From: JADGHX01 sp035760965
Lineage (GTDB): Bacteria; Pseudomonadota; Gammaproteobacteria; Steroidobacterales; Steroidobacteraceae
Direction of reading: 5' to 3'
DNA length: 64,000 bases
NCBI GenBank assembly: GCA_035760965.1
Contig: DASTRY010000008.1
Coordinates: 124,001-188,000, forward strand
In this document: piece after piece, positions 28,161-37,333 of the stretch
How the letters are laid out: each line of letters starts with the position of its first letter
How positions within the stretch are numbered: the first letter of the stretch is position 1
Position numbers and translations under genes: made by a program
The notes under the pieces: generated by a model
What the model was told of the DNA's origin: nothing
Database searches by the model: none
The model's input: the letters and a program-made list of their open reading frames with translations, nothing else

Positions 28161-28643
28161 ATGCCATCGTTCGATGTGGTGTCGGAGCTGAATGCGCACG
28201 AAGTCGCGAACGCCGTCGACCAGGCGAATCGCGAGATCGCGCAGCGCTTCGACTTCAAGGAAACCGGCGCGAAGTTCGAGCTGAACGATTTCGTCGTCAC
28301 GCTGCGCGCGCAGGTGGATTTCCAGCTGAAGCAGATGCTGGACATCCTGAAGCTGAAGCTCGCGAAGCGCGGCATCGACGTCATCTGCGTGGACGCGAAG
28401 GACCCCGTGACGACGCTCTCGAGCGCCACGCAGGAAGTGGTGTTGAAGCACGGCATCGATCAGGAAACCGGCAAGAAGCTGCAGCGGCTGATCAAGGATT
28501 CGAAGATGAAGGTGCAGGCGAGCATCCAGGGCGACAAGCTACGCGTCAGCGGCAAGCAGAAGGACGATCTGCAGGAGGCGATCGCGCTGCTCCGCAAGTC
28601 CAAAGTGGACGTGCCGCTGCAGTTCAACAACTTCCGCGATTGA
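28161..28643 (+). CDS. YajQ-family nucleotide-binding protein
   Basis: This 160-residue protein matches YajQ along its whole length: MPSFDVVSELNAHEVANAVDQA, KETGAKFELNDF, and a C-terminal KSKVDVPLQFNNFRD. YajQ proteins bind nucleotides, and some bind c-di-GMP and act with transcription factors. GGAGGGG precedes the ATG. It starts 22 bp after the ATPase gene and may be cotranscribed. Confidence 0.93.
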   Translation: MPSFDVVSELNAHEVANAVDQANREIAQRFDFKETGAKFELNDFVVTLRAQVDFQLKQMLDILKLKLAKRGIDVICVDAKDPVTTLSSATQEVVLKHGIDQETGKKLQRLIKDSKMKVQASIQGDKLRVSGKQKDDLQEAIALLRKSKVDVPLQFNNFRD

Positions 28644-28658
28644 GGCCGGCGGCCGGGC

Positions 28659-29624
28659 TCAGCTCGGCGGCAGTCGGCGCCGCACCTCGTCCAGCGCGCG
28701 ACACAGAGCCTCCGTGCCGTCGAGCGCGCTCGGTCCCAGTCGCGAGAGGCGCGTGTCTTCGAAGGGCACGAGCGCATCGTGACGTACGGCCTGCAGCGTG
28801 CCGTAACTCCGCCACTCATTCAGCCATTCGCGCGCGACGCCTGGCGGCGCGACGGCGACGATCACCTGCGGGTTGCGCGCGATGACCGCTTCAAGGCTCA
28901 CGGCAGGCCCTTGCTCCTTCAGATCGTCGAACACGTTGCGCGCGCCGCAGAGCCGCAGCGCGTCCGTCATCATGTGCGACCCGCCGACCGTGTAGATCGG
29001 TCGATTCCATACTTCGAGCAGCACGGTGAGCCGCGCACCGCGGCCATACGTGCTCGCGAGGTGTGTGATGCGCGCTTCCACGTCGCGGGCAGCTTTGTCC
29101 GCAGTCTCTTGCGTGCCTGCGAGTGCGCCGAGGCGGCGCAGCGAAGGCGCCATGTCCGCGAGCTTCCGGATCTCGTGCCGATAGAGCGGAATGCCGAGCC
29201 GTTCGAGCTGCGCAACCTGACCGGCGTTGCTGCCGCCTTCCCACACGACCACCACATCCGGGCGCAGCGCCACGACACGCTCCACGTCGATGGCATTGCT
29301 GTCGCCGATGCGCGGGACCTTGCGCGCGGCCGCCGGCTCTTCGGAGAACTCGACGGTCGCGATGACGCGGGCTCCGGCGCCGGCCGCGAACAGCATCTCC
29401 GTGGCGCCGGGCGCGATGCTGATGATCTTCTGCGGCACGTGCGGCAGGTTGAGCGTGTGCCCCGCGTCGTCGGTGACGGTGACGGCGGCGGACGCGACGG
29501 CCACAGCGCCGACGAGCGCTAGCAGGGCGGCCCAGACTTGCGTGACGGTTCGTTTCAGGGGGCGGTCCCAACCGGGGAGGGGCGGGCGGTAGTGTACCCG
29601 CGGCGCGGCGGTTCGATTTGTCAT
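28659..29624 (-). CDS. Periplasmic substrate-binding protein, BtuF/cobalamin or metal-chelate type
   Basis: About 321 residues with an N-terminal hydrophobic export segment (VWAALLALVGAVAVASAA). This is followed by the helical-backbone binding fold: KIISIAPGATEMLFAAGAGARVIATVEFS, ALRPDVVVVWEGG, the long linking helix, and IYTVGGSHMMTDALRLCGARNVF. BtuF-like proteins bind B12, haem or siderophore complexes for an ABC importer; no importer gene is adjacent. The start is uncertain (29624 or 29642) because the upstream 60 bp are shared with the divergent tetR-type promoter. Confidence 0.82.
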   Translation of the reverse strand: MTNRTAAPRVHYRPPLPGWDRPLKRTVTQVWAALLALVGAVAVASAAVTVTDDAGHTLNLPHVPQKIISIAPGATEMLFAAGAGARVIATVEFSEEPAAARKVPRIGDSNAIDVERVVALRPDVVVVWEGGSNAGQVAQLERLGIPLYRHEIRKLADMAPSLRRLGALAGTQETADKAARDVEARITHLASTYGRGARLTVLLEVWNRPIYTVGGSHMMTDALRLCGARNVFDDLKEQGPAVSLEAVIARNPQVIVAVAPPGVAREWLNEWRSYGTLQAVRHDALVPFEDTRLSRLGPSALDGTEALCRALDEVRRRLPPS

Positions 29625-29635
29625 CCGTTTAGTTG

Positions 29636-29650
29636 TTGACATCGCGTCAA
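29636..29650. promoter_or_regulatory. TTGAC-N5-GTCAA inverted repeat, candidate TetR operator
   Basis: A perfect 5-bp inverted repeat overlaps the -35-like TTGACA (29636-29641) in front of the TetR-family gene. It lies in the space shared with the divergent binding-protein gene. A repressor bound here would block its own promoter and perhaps both directions. Confidence 0.5.
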
Positions 29651-29673
29651 TGACGGCGTACCCTCCCGCGCCC

Positions 29674-30315
29674 ATGAGCTACATCGCCGAACGCCGTCAG
29701 GAAGAGAAGGAACGCCGCCGCGCCGAGATCCTCGACGCAACCGAAGCGGTTGCCGCGGAGGTCGGCTGGGACGCCCTGACGATGGATCAGGTGGCGCGCA
29801 AGGCCCGTCTCTCCCGCGCCCTCCTCTACGTCTATTTCAAGGACAAGCAGGATTTGCTCTTCGGCATCTGCGAGCGCGCGCTCGCGACGCTCCGGCAGCG
29901 TTTCGCAGAGGCGGTCGGTCGGCAGAAGCGCGGGCTCGATCAGATCGTCGCCATCGGCCGCGCCTACATCGCGTTTTCGCAGGAATTTCCCGTGTATTTC
30001 GAAGTGATCGCGCGCTGCGAGATGGTCTCGCCCAATCCCGACGAGAACACCAACGAAGGCGCCGCCACCTCGCGCGGCGACGAGGCGCGCCAGCTCATGG
30101 TGAACGCGATCCGCACCGGCATTGCGGACGGCTCGATCCGCCCGGACGTGGGCGACGTGCGCGTGGTCTCGAACACGCTCTGGGCGTTCACACACGGCGT
30201 GCTGCAGCTCGCGGCGACGAAGGCCAACGTGCTCCTCCACGATGGCGTCACGATCAAGGATTTCGTCGAGCACGCGCTCGTGATGGCGACGCGCTCGATC
30301 GAGGCTCGGTCCTAA
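29674..30315 (+). CDS. TetR/AcrR-family regulator of the adjacent RND efflux operon
   Basis: This 213-residue repressor-type protein has an N-terminal HTH (~16-60: RRAEILDATEAVAAEVGWDALTMDQVARKARLSRALLYVYFKDKQDLL). The helical ligand domain includes FPVYFEVIARCEM. It lies 31 bp before the OMF-adaptor-RND genes, which it probably represses until an efflux substrate binds. The ATG at 29674 was chosen because it lies 9 bp after a TACCCT -10 and the earlier in-frame GTG falls within the promoter. Confidence 0.88.
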   Translation: MSYIAERRQEEKERRRAEILDATEAVAAEVGWDALTMDQVARKARLSRALLYVYFKDKQDLLFGICERALATLRQRFAEAVGRQKRGLDQIVAIGRAYIAFSQEFPVYFEVIARCEMVSPNPDENTNEGAATSRGDEARQLMVNAIRTGIADGSIRPDVGDVRVVSNTLWAFTHGVLQLAATKANVLLHDGVTIKDFVEHALVMATRSIEARS

Positions 30316-30345
30316 TTTTTTTGCCCATCGTTTGACAGGTGTCCA

Positions 30346-31797
30346 GTGTTTGAACAGGTGAGACAAATAGTGGCCCGAACGCGGTGGGCCGAAGCGGCAC
30401 TCCCGCTCGTCCTGGCCCTCGTCCCGTTCGGCACCGCAGATGCCCAGCTCGCGCCCCGGCCCGTCGGCGAGGTGATCGACCGCTACGTGCAGGAGAGCCT
30501 GGAGTCCAATCTGGCGCTGAAATCCGAATCGCTCGAGGTCGAGCGCAACCTCGCAGCGCTCGACGCGGCGCGGGCGAAGTTCTTTCCCGAGATCTCGCTG
30601 GCCGCGCGCTACTCGCGCGCCGATGGGGGCCGCGAGATCGATGTGCCGCTCGGCACGCTGCTGAATCCGATCTATTCCTCGCTCAATCAGCTGCTCGCTG
30701 CGCAGGGGCAACCGGCGCAGTTTCCGACCATCACCGATCAGAAGATCCTGTTTCAGCGCGAACGCGAGCAGGACACGCGCCTCGCGCTGCGTCAGCCGAT
30801 CTACGCACCCGCCATTCCCGCGGCGATTCGGGCACAGCGCGCGCAGCTCGAGTCGTCCGAGTTCGGGCGCGTCGCGCTCGCGCGGCGCCTGAAGCGCGAC
30901 GTCACCGTGGCGTATCTCGACTGGGCAAAGGCGTCGAAGTCCGTCGACATCGTGCAGGCGAGCTTGAGTCTGCTCGAAGAGAATCTGCGCGTTAACGAAT
31001 CGCTCTTCCGCAATGGCAAGGTCACGCAGGACCAGGTGCTGCGCGCCCGTGCCGAGATGCTCGCCGTGGTTCAGCAGCTGCGCGAGGCCCGCAATGCCCA
31101 ATCGCAGGCGCGCAGCTATCTCAACTTCCTGCGCAATCATCCGCTCGACGAAGAGCTGATTCCCGCGACGGTGGACGGCGAAGTGAAGCGCACCGTGCAC
31201 GATCTCACCGACTTGCGGGCCGCCGCGCTGAGCAATCGTCCAGAGCTGCAACAACTCGATCGCGCGGCGAAGGCCGCGGAATCGCGCGAGCAGCTCGCGC
31301 GCGCGGACCTGAAACCCACGCTGTCTCTCGGTGTTGACGGCGGCACGCAGGGCGAGGGCTACGACTTCGGCCGCGGCAACAACTTCGCCATGGTCTCGCT
31401 GGTCGTGAGCTGGAGATTCTTCGACGGCGGCGCGAATCGCGCCGAGGCGCGGAGCGCCCGCGCCGCCGCGCTCCAGGCGTTGACCCGCAAGGACGAGGTC
31501 GCCCTGCAGATTCAGCTCGAAGTGCAGCAGGCGCTGGATCGCCTCGAGACGACGAGCGATTCGCTCACGACGGCGCAAGCGCGCGCCGAAGCGGCCCGCG
31601 CCGGCTTTCGCATTGCGAGCCGCAAGCGCGACGAGGGCGTCATCACGCAGGTGGAGTTCATCGACGCGCGCAGCAGCCTCACGAGCGCGGAGCTGAATCT
31701 GAACGTCACGACCTTCGATCTCCTCGCGCGTGAGGCCGAGCTCGATTACGCCACCGCGGCCGGCCCGCTGCCGCTCGATCTGGTTACCGGCAAATAG
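30346..31797 (+). CDS. TolC-family outer membrane efflux protein
   Basis: A 483-residue channel subunit. A signal-like segment (ALPLVLALVPFGTADAQ) ends near residue 35. Two OEP repeats follow, with the typical coiled helices (LESNLALKSESLEVERNLAALDAARAKFFPEISL; RADLKPTLSLGVDGG). No lipobox is visible. It starts with GTG; other GTG codons at 30358 and 30370 are possible. It is the first gene of the efflux operon and lies 9 bp before the adaptor gene. Confidence 0.9.
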   Translation: MFEQVRQIVARTRWAEAALPLVLALVPFGTADAQLAPRPVGEVIDRYVQESLESNLALKSESLEVERNLAALDAARAKFFPEISLAARYSRADGGREIDVPLGTLLNPIYSSLNQLLAAQGQPAQFPTITDQKILFQREREQDTRLALRQPIYAPAIPAAIRAQRAQLESSEFGRVALARRLKRDVTVAYLDWAKASKSVDIVQASLSLLEENLRVNESLFRNGKVTQDQVLRARAEMLAVVQQLREARNAQSQARSYLNFLRNHPLDEELIPATVDGEVKRTVHDLTDLRAAALSNRPELQQLDRAAKAAESREQLARADLKPTLSLGVDGGTQGEGYDFGRGNNFAMVSLVVSWRFFDGGANRAEARSARAAALQALTRKDEVALQIQLEVQQALDRLETTSDSLTTAQARAEAARAGFRIASRKRDEGVITQVEFIDARSSLTSAELNLNVTTFDLLAREAELDYATAAGPLPLDLVTGK

Positions 31798-31806
31798 GAC
31801 TTCGCC

Positions 31807-32889
31807 ATGAATGCTCGATCCGCCTCGCTCTTCATCGCCCTGCTTGCCGCCGCGCTGCTCGCCGGGTGCAGCTCGTCCGCGTCGGACACCGCCTCGCAAC
31901 CGACGCCGGTGCGCGTGCAGGCGGCTTTTACAGGGCCAGCCCGACCGCCCATTGCGACCAATGGCACTGTGGCCACCAAAGATGAAATGCGCCTGTCGTT
32001 CAAGGCGGGCGGCATCATCAAGGCGATCTACGTGAGCGAAGGCAGCCTCATCAAGAAGGGGCAGAAGCTTGCGGAGATCGAGCTCACCGAGGTGAACGCG
32101 GCGGTTGAGCAGGCCCGGCAACTTGCCGCGAAAGCACAACGCGATCTCGAGCGCGGCGAACGGTTGTATGCAGACCAGGTGATCAGCCTCGAGCAGCTTC
32201 AGGATCTGCGTACGCAGGCGTCGGTGGCGCACGCACAGCTGGAGAGCGCGGAGTTCAACCGCGGGTATTCGGTCATCACGGCGCCGCACGATGGCGTGGT
32301 GCTGCGCAAGCTCGCGGAGGAGCGCGAGGTCGTGCCGGCCGGCCAGCCGGTCCTCATCGTCGGCGCGCGCGAGCGCGGGTACGTCGTGAAGGCGGCGCTG
32401 TCCGATCGCGAAGTCGTGCAGCTCGCGCTCGGCGATCCCGCCGAGATTCGCATGGATGCGTATCCCGGCCAGACCATCGCGGGCACGATCAGCGAGATCG
32501 CGCGTGCGGCGGACGAGCGCACCGGCCTCTTTCCCGTCGAGGTGCGTTTCGACTCCGTGCCGGTCACGCTCGCGAGCGGGCTCGTCGCGAAGCTGAAACT
32601 CTATCCAGCCTCGGGCCGAACGAGCCGCCTCACGTACGTGCCCATCGCGGCGGTCGTCGAGGGTGACGGCGATCGCGCAAGTGTCTTCGTCGTCAACGGC
32701 GCTCGCGTGCAACGGCGAGCGGTGCAGATCGCCTTCATCGCGCCCGATTCCGTGGCGCTCGCGGAGGGTCTGAAGCCCGGCGAACGCGTCGTCACGGACG
32801 GCGCGCTCTACCTGCAGGACGGCGAGCAGATCCAAATCGTGAACGAGACCACGCGCGTCGTCGGCAACCTCGACGTGCGCGGCGGCTGA
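31807..32889 (+). CDS. RND efflux periplasmic adaptor (membrane fusion) lipoprotein
   Basis: This 360-residue protein has a lipoprotein signal with lipobox LLAGC (Cys ~21). The split lipoyl domain reads IIKAIYVSEGSLIKKGQKLAEI and YSVITAPHDGVVLRKLAEEREVV. A short alpha-hairpin lies between the halves (~95-145). Beta-barrel and membrane-proximal domains follow. It bridges the RND pump and the TolC-type channel. Confidence 0.93.
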   Translation: MNARSASLFIALLAAALLAGCSSSASDTASQPTPVRVQAAFTGPARPPIATNGTVATKDEMRLSFKAGGIIKAIYVSEGSLIKKGQKLAEIELTEVNAAVEQARQLAAKAQRDLERGERLYADQVISLEQLQDLRTQASVAHAQLESAEFNRGYSVITAPHDGVVLRKLAEEREVVPAGQPVLIVGARERGYVVKAALSDREVVQLALGDPAEIRMDAYPGQTIAGTISEIARAADERTGLFPVEVRFDSVPVTLASGLVAKLKLYPASGRTSRLTYVPIAAVVEGDGDRASVFVVNGARVQRRAVQIAFIAPDSVALAEGLKPGERVVTDGALYLQDGEQIQIVNETTRVVGNLDVRGG

Positions 32890-32919
32890 GGCGCCGACGC
32901 CTCGCAAGGAGCTCTCCAC

Positions 32920-35900
32920 ATGTCCTTCCTCGAATTTCCGATCCGGCGCTACCCGTTCACGCTGATCGTGTTCCTGTGCCTCGCGGTGCTCGGCTGGTTC
33001 GCGTTCTCGAGCATCCCGCGCGAGGAGGACCCGCACTTCAAGATCCCGGCGTTCTTCATCACGACGATCTATCCGGGGGCCGACCCCAAGGACCTCGAGC
33101 GTCTGGTCGCAAAGCCGATCGAGGACCGGCTCGCCGAGCTCGACGACGTCAAGAAGATCGAAACGACGATCAACGACGGCGTCGCGGTCATCGGAATCGA
33201 GTTCCAGGCCGATGCCGACGCGGACAAGAAGTACGACGAGGTGACCCGCGAGGTGAACGCGCTGCGTCCCGACTTGCCGCAGGACATCTCGCAGCTCGAG
33301 ATTCGCAAGGTGGCGCCGAGCCTCGTCAACACGATCGAGATCGCGCTCATCTCCGCAGACGCGCCCTATCGCGAGCTCGAAGACCGGGCGCGCGAGCTGA
33401 AGGACGCGCTGAAGACCGTCGACGGCGTGCGCACCGCCGAGACCTGGGCGTATCCGAAACGCGAGCTGCGCGTCGAAGTGGATTTGAAGCGCATGGCGGA
33501 GCTGCGCGTGACGCCCGGCCAGGTGATGCAGGCGCTGCAGAGCGAGAACGCCAACATTCCCGCCGGCGCGATCGATCTCGGTCCCCGCACGTTCAGCCTG
33601 AAAACCTCCGGCGCGTACACCTCGCTCGACGAGGTGCGCGACACCGTCGTCGCATCCGTCGGCGGGCGCTCGGTGCGCGTGCGCGACCTCGCGCGCGTGA
33701 GCTGGGAGACGCAGCCCTGGAGCTATGTCGCGCGCTTCGACGGCAAGCGCGCCGTCATCGTCACCGCGAATCAGAAGGACGGCTACAACATCCTCAAAGT
33801 GAACGAGCGGCTCAAGGAAACGATCGCGCGTTTCGAGAAGGGCTTGCCGAAGCGCATCACGCTGCAGGTGGGTTTCGATCAGGCGCGCAACGTCAGCGCG
33901 CGGCTCTCACGCCTGTACACGGACTTCGGCATCGCCATCGCGCTCGTCTCGCTCACGCTGCTGCCGCTCGGCTGGCGCGCGGCGTCCATCGTGATGATCT
34001 CGATTCCGCTGTCGCTCGCGTTCGGACTGACCGTCCTCTATTTCGTCGGCTATTCGCTGAACCAGATATCGATCGCGGGATTCGTCGTCGCGCTCGGCTT
34101 GCTGGTGGACGATTCCATCGTCGTCGTCGAGAACATCGCGCGCCATCTTCGTGAGGGCGGCTCGCGCTACGACGCGGCGCTCGCCGGCACGAGGCAGATC
34201 TTCGTCGCCATTCTCGGTTGCACGGCGACGCTCATCTTCGCCTTCCTGCCGCTGATGGCGCTGCCCGGCGGGCCCGGCAAGTTCATCCGTGTGCTGCCGG
34301 TGACTGTGACATCGTCGATCGTCGGCTCGCTGCTGATCGCGCTTCTCATCATCCCGTTCATTGCGAGCCGCGTGCTGAAGGAGGGGGAAGACCCGCACGG
34401 CAATCGCATCCTGCAAAAGGTGATGGGGGTCATTCATCGCTACTATCGGCCGGCGCTGCACTACGCGCTGGCTCGTCCGAAGGCGACAGTCTTCGTGGCC
34501 ATCGGCGGATCGCTGCTGCTCTCCGCGGCGCTCGTCCCCATCATCGGCAGCAGCCTGTTTCCGAAAGCCGATACACCGCAGTTCCTGATCAGCGTCGAAG
34601 CGCCGAACGGGACGAGCTTCGCGGAAACCGACGCGGCGCTGCGCTTCGTCGAAGACAAGCTCGCCCAGATGCCCGAGGTGAAGAGCTGGTTCACGAACGT
34701 CGGGCACGGGAACCCGCAGATCTATTACAACCACATCGTCCGCAAAGACGCGCCGAACTACGGCGAGATCTTCGTGCAGCTGAAGAAGTACGACACGCGG
34801 AAGACGCCGCGCCTGCTGGATGCGCTGCGCGCCAAGCTCGCTCGCTATCCGGCCGCGCGCATCTACGTGAAGGAGTTCGTCAATGGTCCGCCGATCAGCG
34901 CGCCGATTTCCGTACGCGTCGTCGGGCCGGACCTCGATGTGATCGAGCACCTCTCGACGCGTGTGCAGAAGGTCATCGCGGCGACGCCGGGCACGCGCGA
35001 CGTGCAGAACCCGCTCGAAGTGGCGCGCACCAACTTGCGTCTCGTCGTGGACAGCCAGAAGGCCAGCTTGCTGGGCGTGCCTACGGTCGAGTTCGATCGG
35101 GCCGTGCGTTTGAGCGTGGCTGGCCTGCCGACGGGCACGTTCAAGGACCCGAGCGGCGAGCAGTACGACATCGTCGTGCGCACTCCCGTCGGCGCGCGTG
35201 CGGACCTCGATGCGCTCGGCGAGGTGCGCATCCCGACGCTCAACGGCGCGACGTTGCCGCTCTCGCAGCTCGCGACGCTGCGCTTCGAGAAAGCGCCGAC
35301 GCAGATCCAACGCTTCAATCGCGAGCGCGCCGTGACGCTCGACGCGGAGGTCGCGCGCGGCTACAACACCGCAAAGGTCACGGCCGAGGTGGTCAAACGG
35401 CTGGATGCGATGAGCTGGCCGCGCGGCTATCACTACGTGCTCGGCGGCGAGGCCGAATCGAGCGCGGAGTCCTTCGGCGGCATCGGCTCGGCGATCATCG
35501 TCGCGATGTTCGGCATCTTCGCGATCCTCGTGCTCGAGTTCGGCAACTTCAAATCGACGCTCATCGTGCTGACGGTGGTGCCGCTCGGTGTGTTCGGCGG
35601 GCTCGTGCTGCTGCTGCTCACGGGGAACACGATCTCGTTCACGGCGAGCATCGGCTTCATCGCGCTGATCGGAATCGAGATCAAGAACTCGATCCTGCTC
35701 GTCGATTTCACCAATCAGCTGCGCGAGCAGGGTGTGCCGCTCGATGAGGCGATCGAGCAAGCCGGCGAGGTGCGCTTCCTGCCGATTCTGTTGACCTCGG
35801 CAACCGCCATCGGCGGCCTGCTGCCGCTCGCCGTGCAGAACATCGGGCTCTACTCGCCGATGGCGTGGGTGATCATCGGCGGGCTCATTTCGTCCACGCT

Positions 35901-36006
35901 GCTCGCGCGTCTCGTCACGCCCGTTATGTACAAACTGATTCCGCCTGCGATCGAGACTACCGGGACCAAGGTCGCAACGCTGCGCTCCGATCCGCAGCCT
36001 GTGTGA
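32920..36006 (+). CDS. RND-family efflux permease (AcrB-like)
   Basis: This 1028-residue proton-driven pump has the usual RND length and architecture. A first helix is followed by a large periplasmic loop, six helices, a second loop and five or six more helices. The proton-relay pair is Asp397-Asp398 in VALGLLVDDSIVVVENIARH. GASIGFIALIGIEIKNSILLVDF-like sequence marks the helix 10/11 region. AAGGAG precedes the ATG. Sequence alone does not show the substrate; the layout (one OMF, lipoprotein adaptor, TetR) fits a drug/solvent pump better than a metal pump. Confidence 0.95.
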   Translation: MSFLEFPIRRYPFTLIVFLCLAVLGWFAFSSIPREEDPHFKIPAFFITTIYPGADPKDLERLVAKPIEDRLAELDDVKKIETTINDGVAVIGIEFQADADADKKYDEVTREVNALRPDLPQDISQLEIRKVAPSLVNTIEIALISADAPYRELEDRARELKDALKTVDGVRTAETWAYPKRELRVEVDLKRMAELRVTPGQVMQALQSENANIPAGAIDLGPRTFSLKTSGAYTSLDEVRDTVVASVGGRSVRVRDLARVSWETQPWSYVARFDGKRAVIVTANQKDGYNILKVNERLKETIARFEKGLPKRITLQVGFDQARNVSARLSRLYTDFGIAIALVSLTLLPLGWRAASIVMISIPLSLAFGLTVLYFVGYSLNQISIAGFVVALGLLVDDSIVVVENIARHLREGGSRYDAALAGTRQIFVAILGCTATLIFAFLPLMALPGGPGKFIRVLPVTVTSSIVGSLLIALLIIPFIASRVLKEGEDPHGNRILQKVMGVIHRYYRPALHYALARPKATVFVAIGGSLLLSAALVPIIGSSLFPKADTPQFLISVEAPNGTSFAETDAALRFVEDKLAQMPEVKSWFTNVGHGNPQIYYNHIVRKDAPNYGEIFVQLKKYDTRKTPRLLDALRAKLARYPAARIYVKEFVNGPPISAPISVRVVGPDLDVIEHLSTRVQKVIAATPGTRDVQNPLEVARTNLRLVVDSQKASLLGVPTVEFDRAVRLSVAGLPTGTFKDPSGEQYDIVVRTPVGARADLDALGEVRIPTLNGATLPLSQLATLRFEKAPTQIQRFNRERAVTLDAEVARGYNTAKVTAEVVKRLDAMSWPRGYHYVLGGEAESSAESFGGIGSAIIVAMFGIFAILVLEFGNFKSTLIVLTVVPLGVFGGLVLLLLTGNTISFTASIGFIALIGIEIKNSILLVDFTNQLREQGVPLDEAIEQAGEVRFLPILLTSATAIGGLLPLAVQNIGLYSPMAWVIIGGLISSTLLARLVTPVMYKLIPPAIETTGTKVATLRSDPQPV

Positions 36007-36096
36007 ACTGCGTCACGTCGGGGGCGCTTACACCGCTCCCGGCGCATGGCGCGGCAAATTGCACAAAGGCTTGATTGCTCGGGCTTTCGTGTGCGT

Positions 36097-36112
36097 TGGC
36101 ATCCGTCTTGCT
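36097..36112 (+). promoter_or_regulatory. Sigma-54 type promoter (GG-N10-GC) of the PEP-CTERM-like gene
   Basis: TTGGCATCCGTCTTGCT has the -24 GG at 36098-36099 and the -12 GC at 36110-36111 with exactly 10 bases between. It matches TGGCAC-N5-TTGC closely. Transcription would start near 36122, upstream of GGAAG (36145-36149) and the ATG at 36160. Confidence 0.7.
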
Positions 36113-36159
36113 CGATCAGGACCGCAATGGCTGATACCACCACACGGAAGACTGCCGAT

Positions 36160-36588
36160 ATGAAGAAACTGTTGGGTCTCGCTGCCGCGCTCGGGTTGTC
36201 CTGTCTCGCACCCGCCATCGCGTCGGCGAGCATCATCGATTTCGGGTTCGAGAATCACGGGACGTTCGGCAACACCAGCTGCGGAAGCGCCCTGCCTTGT
36301 TATCAGTTCGAGACAACCGGGACCGGCATCGACGTGGGACTCACCACGTATGTCATCACCAACGGCACCGGCCTCTTCGCAGGTGCGTGGGGCGATGTGT
36401 CGTCGGTCATCTCCATCTCGAAGTGGTATTCGGATCTGCCGGAGTTCCACGGGACGCGCGGCATCCCGCAGGTGACCCCGCCGACGGCGGTTGTCGAGCC
36501 GAGTGTCACCGGCCTTGCCACGCTCGGCTTCGCGATGCTCGCGTTCGCGGCCTTGCGTCGCCGCGTGGCCGACGTGACGCGCCGCTGA
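36160..36588 (+). CDS. Small exported protein with PEP-CTERM-like sorting tail
   Basis: A 142-residue protein with a signal peptide (KKLLGLAAALGLSCLAPAIASAS). The mature part is short and Gly/Thr/Ser-rich, with one possible disulfide (SCGSALPC). The C-terminus has the tripartite PEP-CTERM layout: VEPS at residues 112-115 in place of VPEPS, a hydrophobic helix (TGLATLGFAMLAFAAL) and an Arg cluster. Such tails are processed by exosortase; none is in this window. The ATG at 36160 has a GGAAG ribosome site and lies downstream of the sigma-54 start point, which rules out the longer frame from 36046. Confidence 0.72.
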   Translation: MKKLLGLAAALGLSCLAPAIASASIIDFGFENHGTFGNTSCGSALPCYQFETTGTGIDVGLTTYVITNGTGLFAGAWGDVSSVISISKWYSDLPEFHGTRGIPQVTPPTAVVEPSVTGLATLGFAMLAFAALRRRVADVTRR

Positions 36589-36617
36589 GTCGCTCCTCTT
36601 CGCTGCGTCGAGCGGAG

Positions 36618-36650
36618 GGCGGCCCACCTAGGAAGTGCGGCCGCCTTCTT
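36618..36650 (+). terminator. Terminator after the PEP-CTERM-like gene
   Basis: GGCGGCC (36618-36624) pairs with GGCCGCC (36639-36645), followed by TTCTTT. It sits between two convergent genes and overlaps the NUDIX gene's stop codon. Confidence 0.6.
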
Positions 36651-37101
36651 TCGTTTGGGAAGCGCTCGAGGCCGGCGCGATGCCGAGGACTTTCGCGGCC
36701 CACGCCAGCACGGGCTGTATTCGCGGGGACGCGAGCTCCCGCGCTTGCTCGTAGGTGACCCATCGATACTCGTGGTGCTCGGGACGTCCGAGCTCGGCGC
36801 TGATCGGCAGCGTCACGCTCTCGGTGGTCGTGCGGCCGATGTAGTAGCGGGCCACCTTGTTACGGCCGTACGGCGCGGTCTCGCAGAACGCGTCGCCCCA
36901 GTCGAATTTCAGGTCGGAAAGCGTCGTCTCTTCGGTGACTTCGCGCTGAGCCGCGACGAAGGGATCCTCGCCCGGCTCGACGACACCCTTGGGGAAGTCC
37001 CAGTTGCGGTAGGCGCGGAGCATGAGGAAGAGCCACTGGTCGCCGGCCCGCCGCACCACCACGACACCAGCCGACAACGTCGGCGGACTCTCGAGTTTCA
37101 T
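36628..37101 (-). CDS. NUDIX hydrolase
   Basis: A 157-residue protein. The Nudix box GVVEPGEDPFVAAQREVTEET (GX5EX7REUXEEXG pattern, final Gly replaced by Thr) is at about residues 39-59. It is preceded by LRAYRNWDFPKG, as in diadenosine-polyphosphate or (di)nucleotide hydrolases. The substrate is not predictable. The ATG at 37101 is the first before the conserved strand; upstream codons lack similarity. Confidence 0.88.
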   Translation of the reverse strand: MKLESPPTLSAGVVVVRRAGDQWLFLMLRAYRNWDFPKGVVEPGEDPFVAAQREVTEETTLSDLKFDWGDAFCETAPYGRNKVARYYIGRTTTESVTLPISAELGRPEHHEYRWVTYEQARELASPRIQPVLAWAAKVLGIAPASSASQTKEGGRTS

Positions 37102-37333
37102 GCGCCGCGGAGTATAGCCCGCCGGCTCTACACGGCAGGCTGAAGGAGAAACCGGGCTGAAGCGGCCCGCAGCGCCGGATGCGCATCCGAGAGGCTGCTT
37201 CAGTAAGCCGAGGCTCGTCGCATCGACGGGCGGCGCACTTCGATACGACCGGCTCTTCGACGCGCTGATGCAGACAAAGCGAAGGCGACGCCATCCGACG
37301 TCGCCTCGCTCACCAAAGGCCGTCTGCCAGCCG

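Noticed and set aside
36061..36094. Imperfect inverted repeat (GCACAAAGGC with GCTTTCGTGTGC) upstream of the sigma-54 promoter
   Set aside because: It could be an enhancer-binding site, but the arms differ in length and match poorly, so it is not listed as a feature.
36046..36159. Longer N-terminus for the PEP-CTERM-like protein (starts at 36046 or 36127)
   Set aside because: The sigma-54 promoter lies at 36097-36112, so 36046 would be upstream of the transcript and 36127 almost at its 5' end. The signal peptide and GGAAG ribosome site fit the ATG at 36160.
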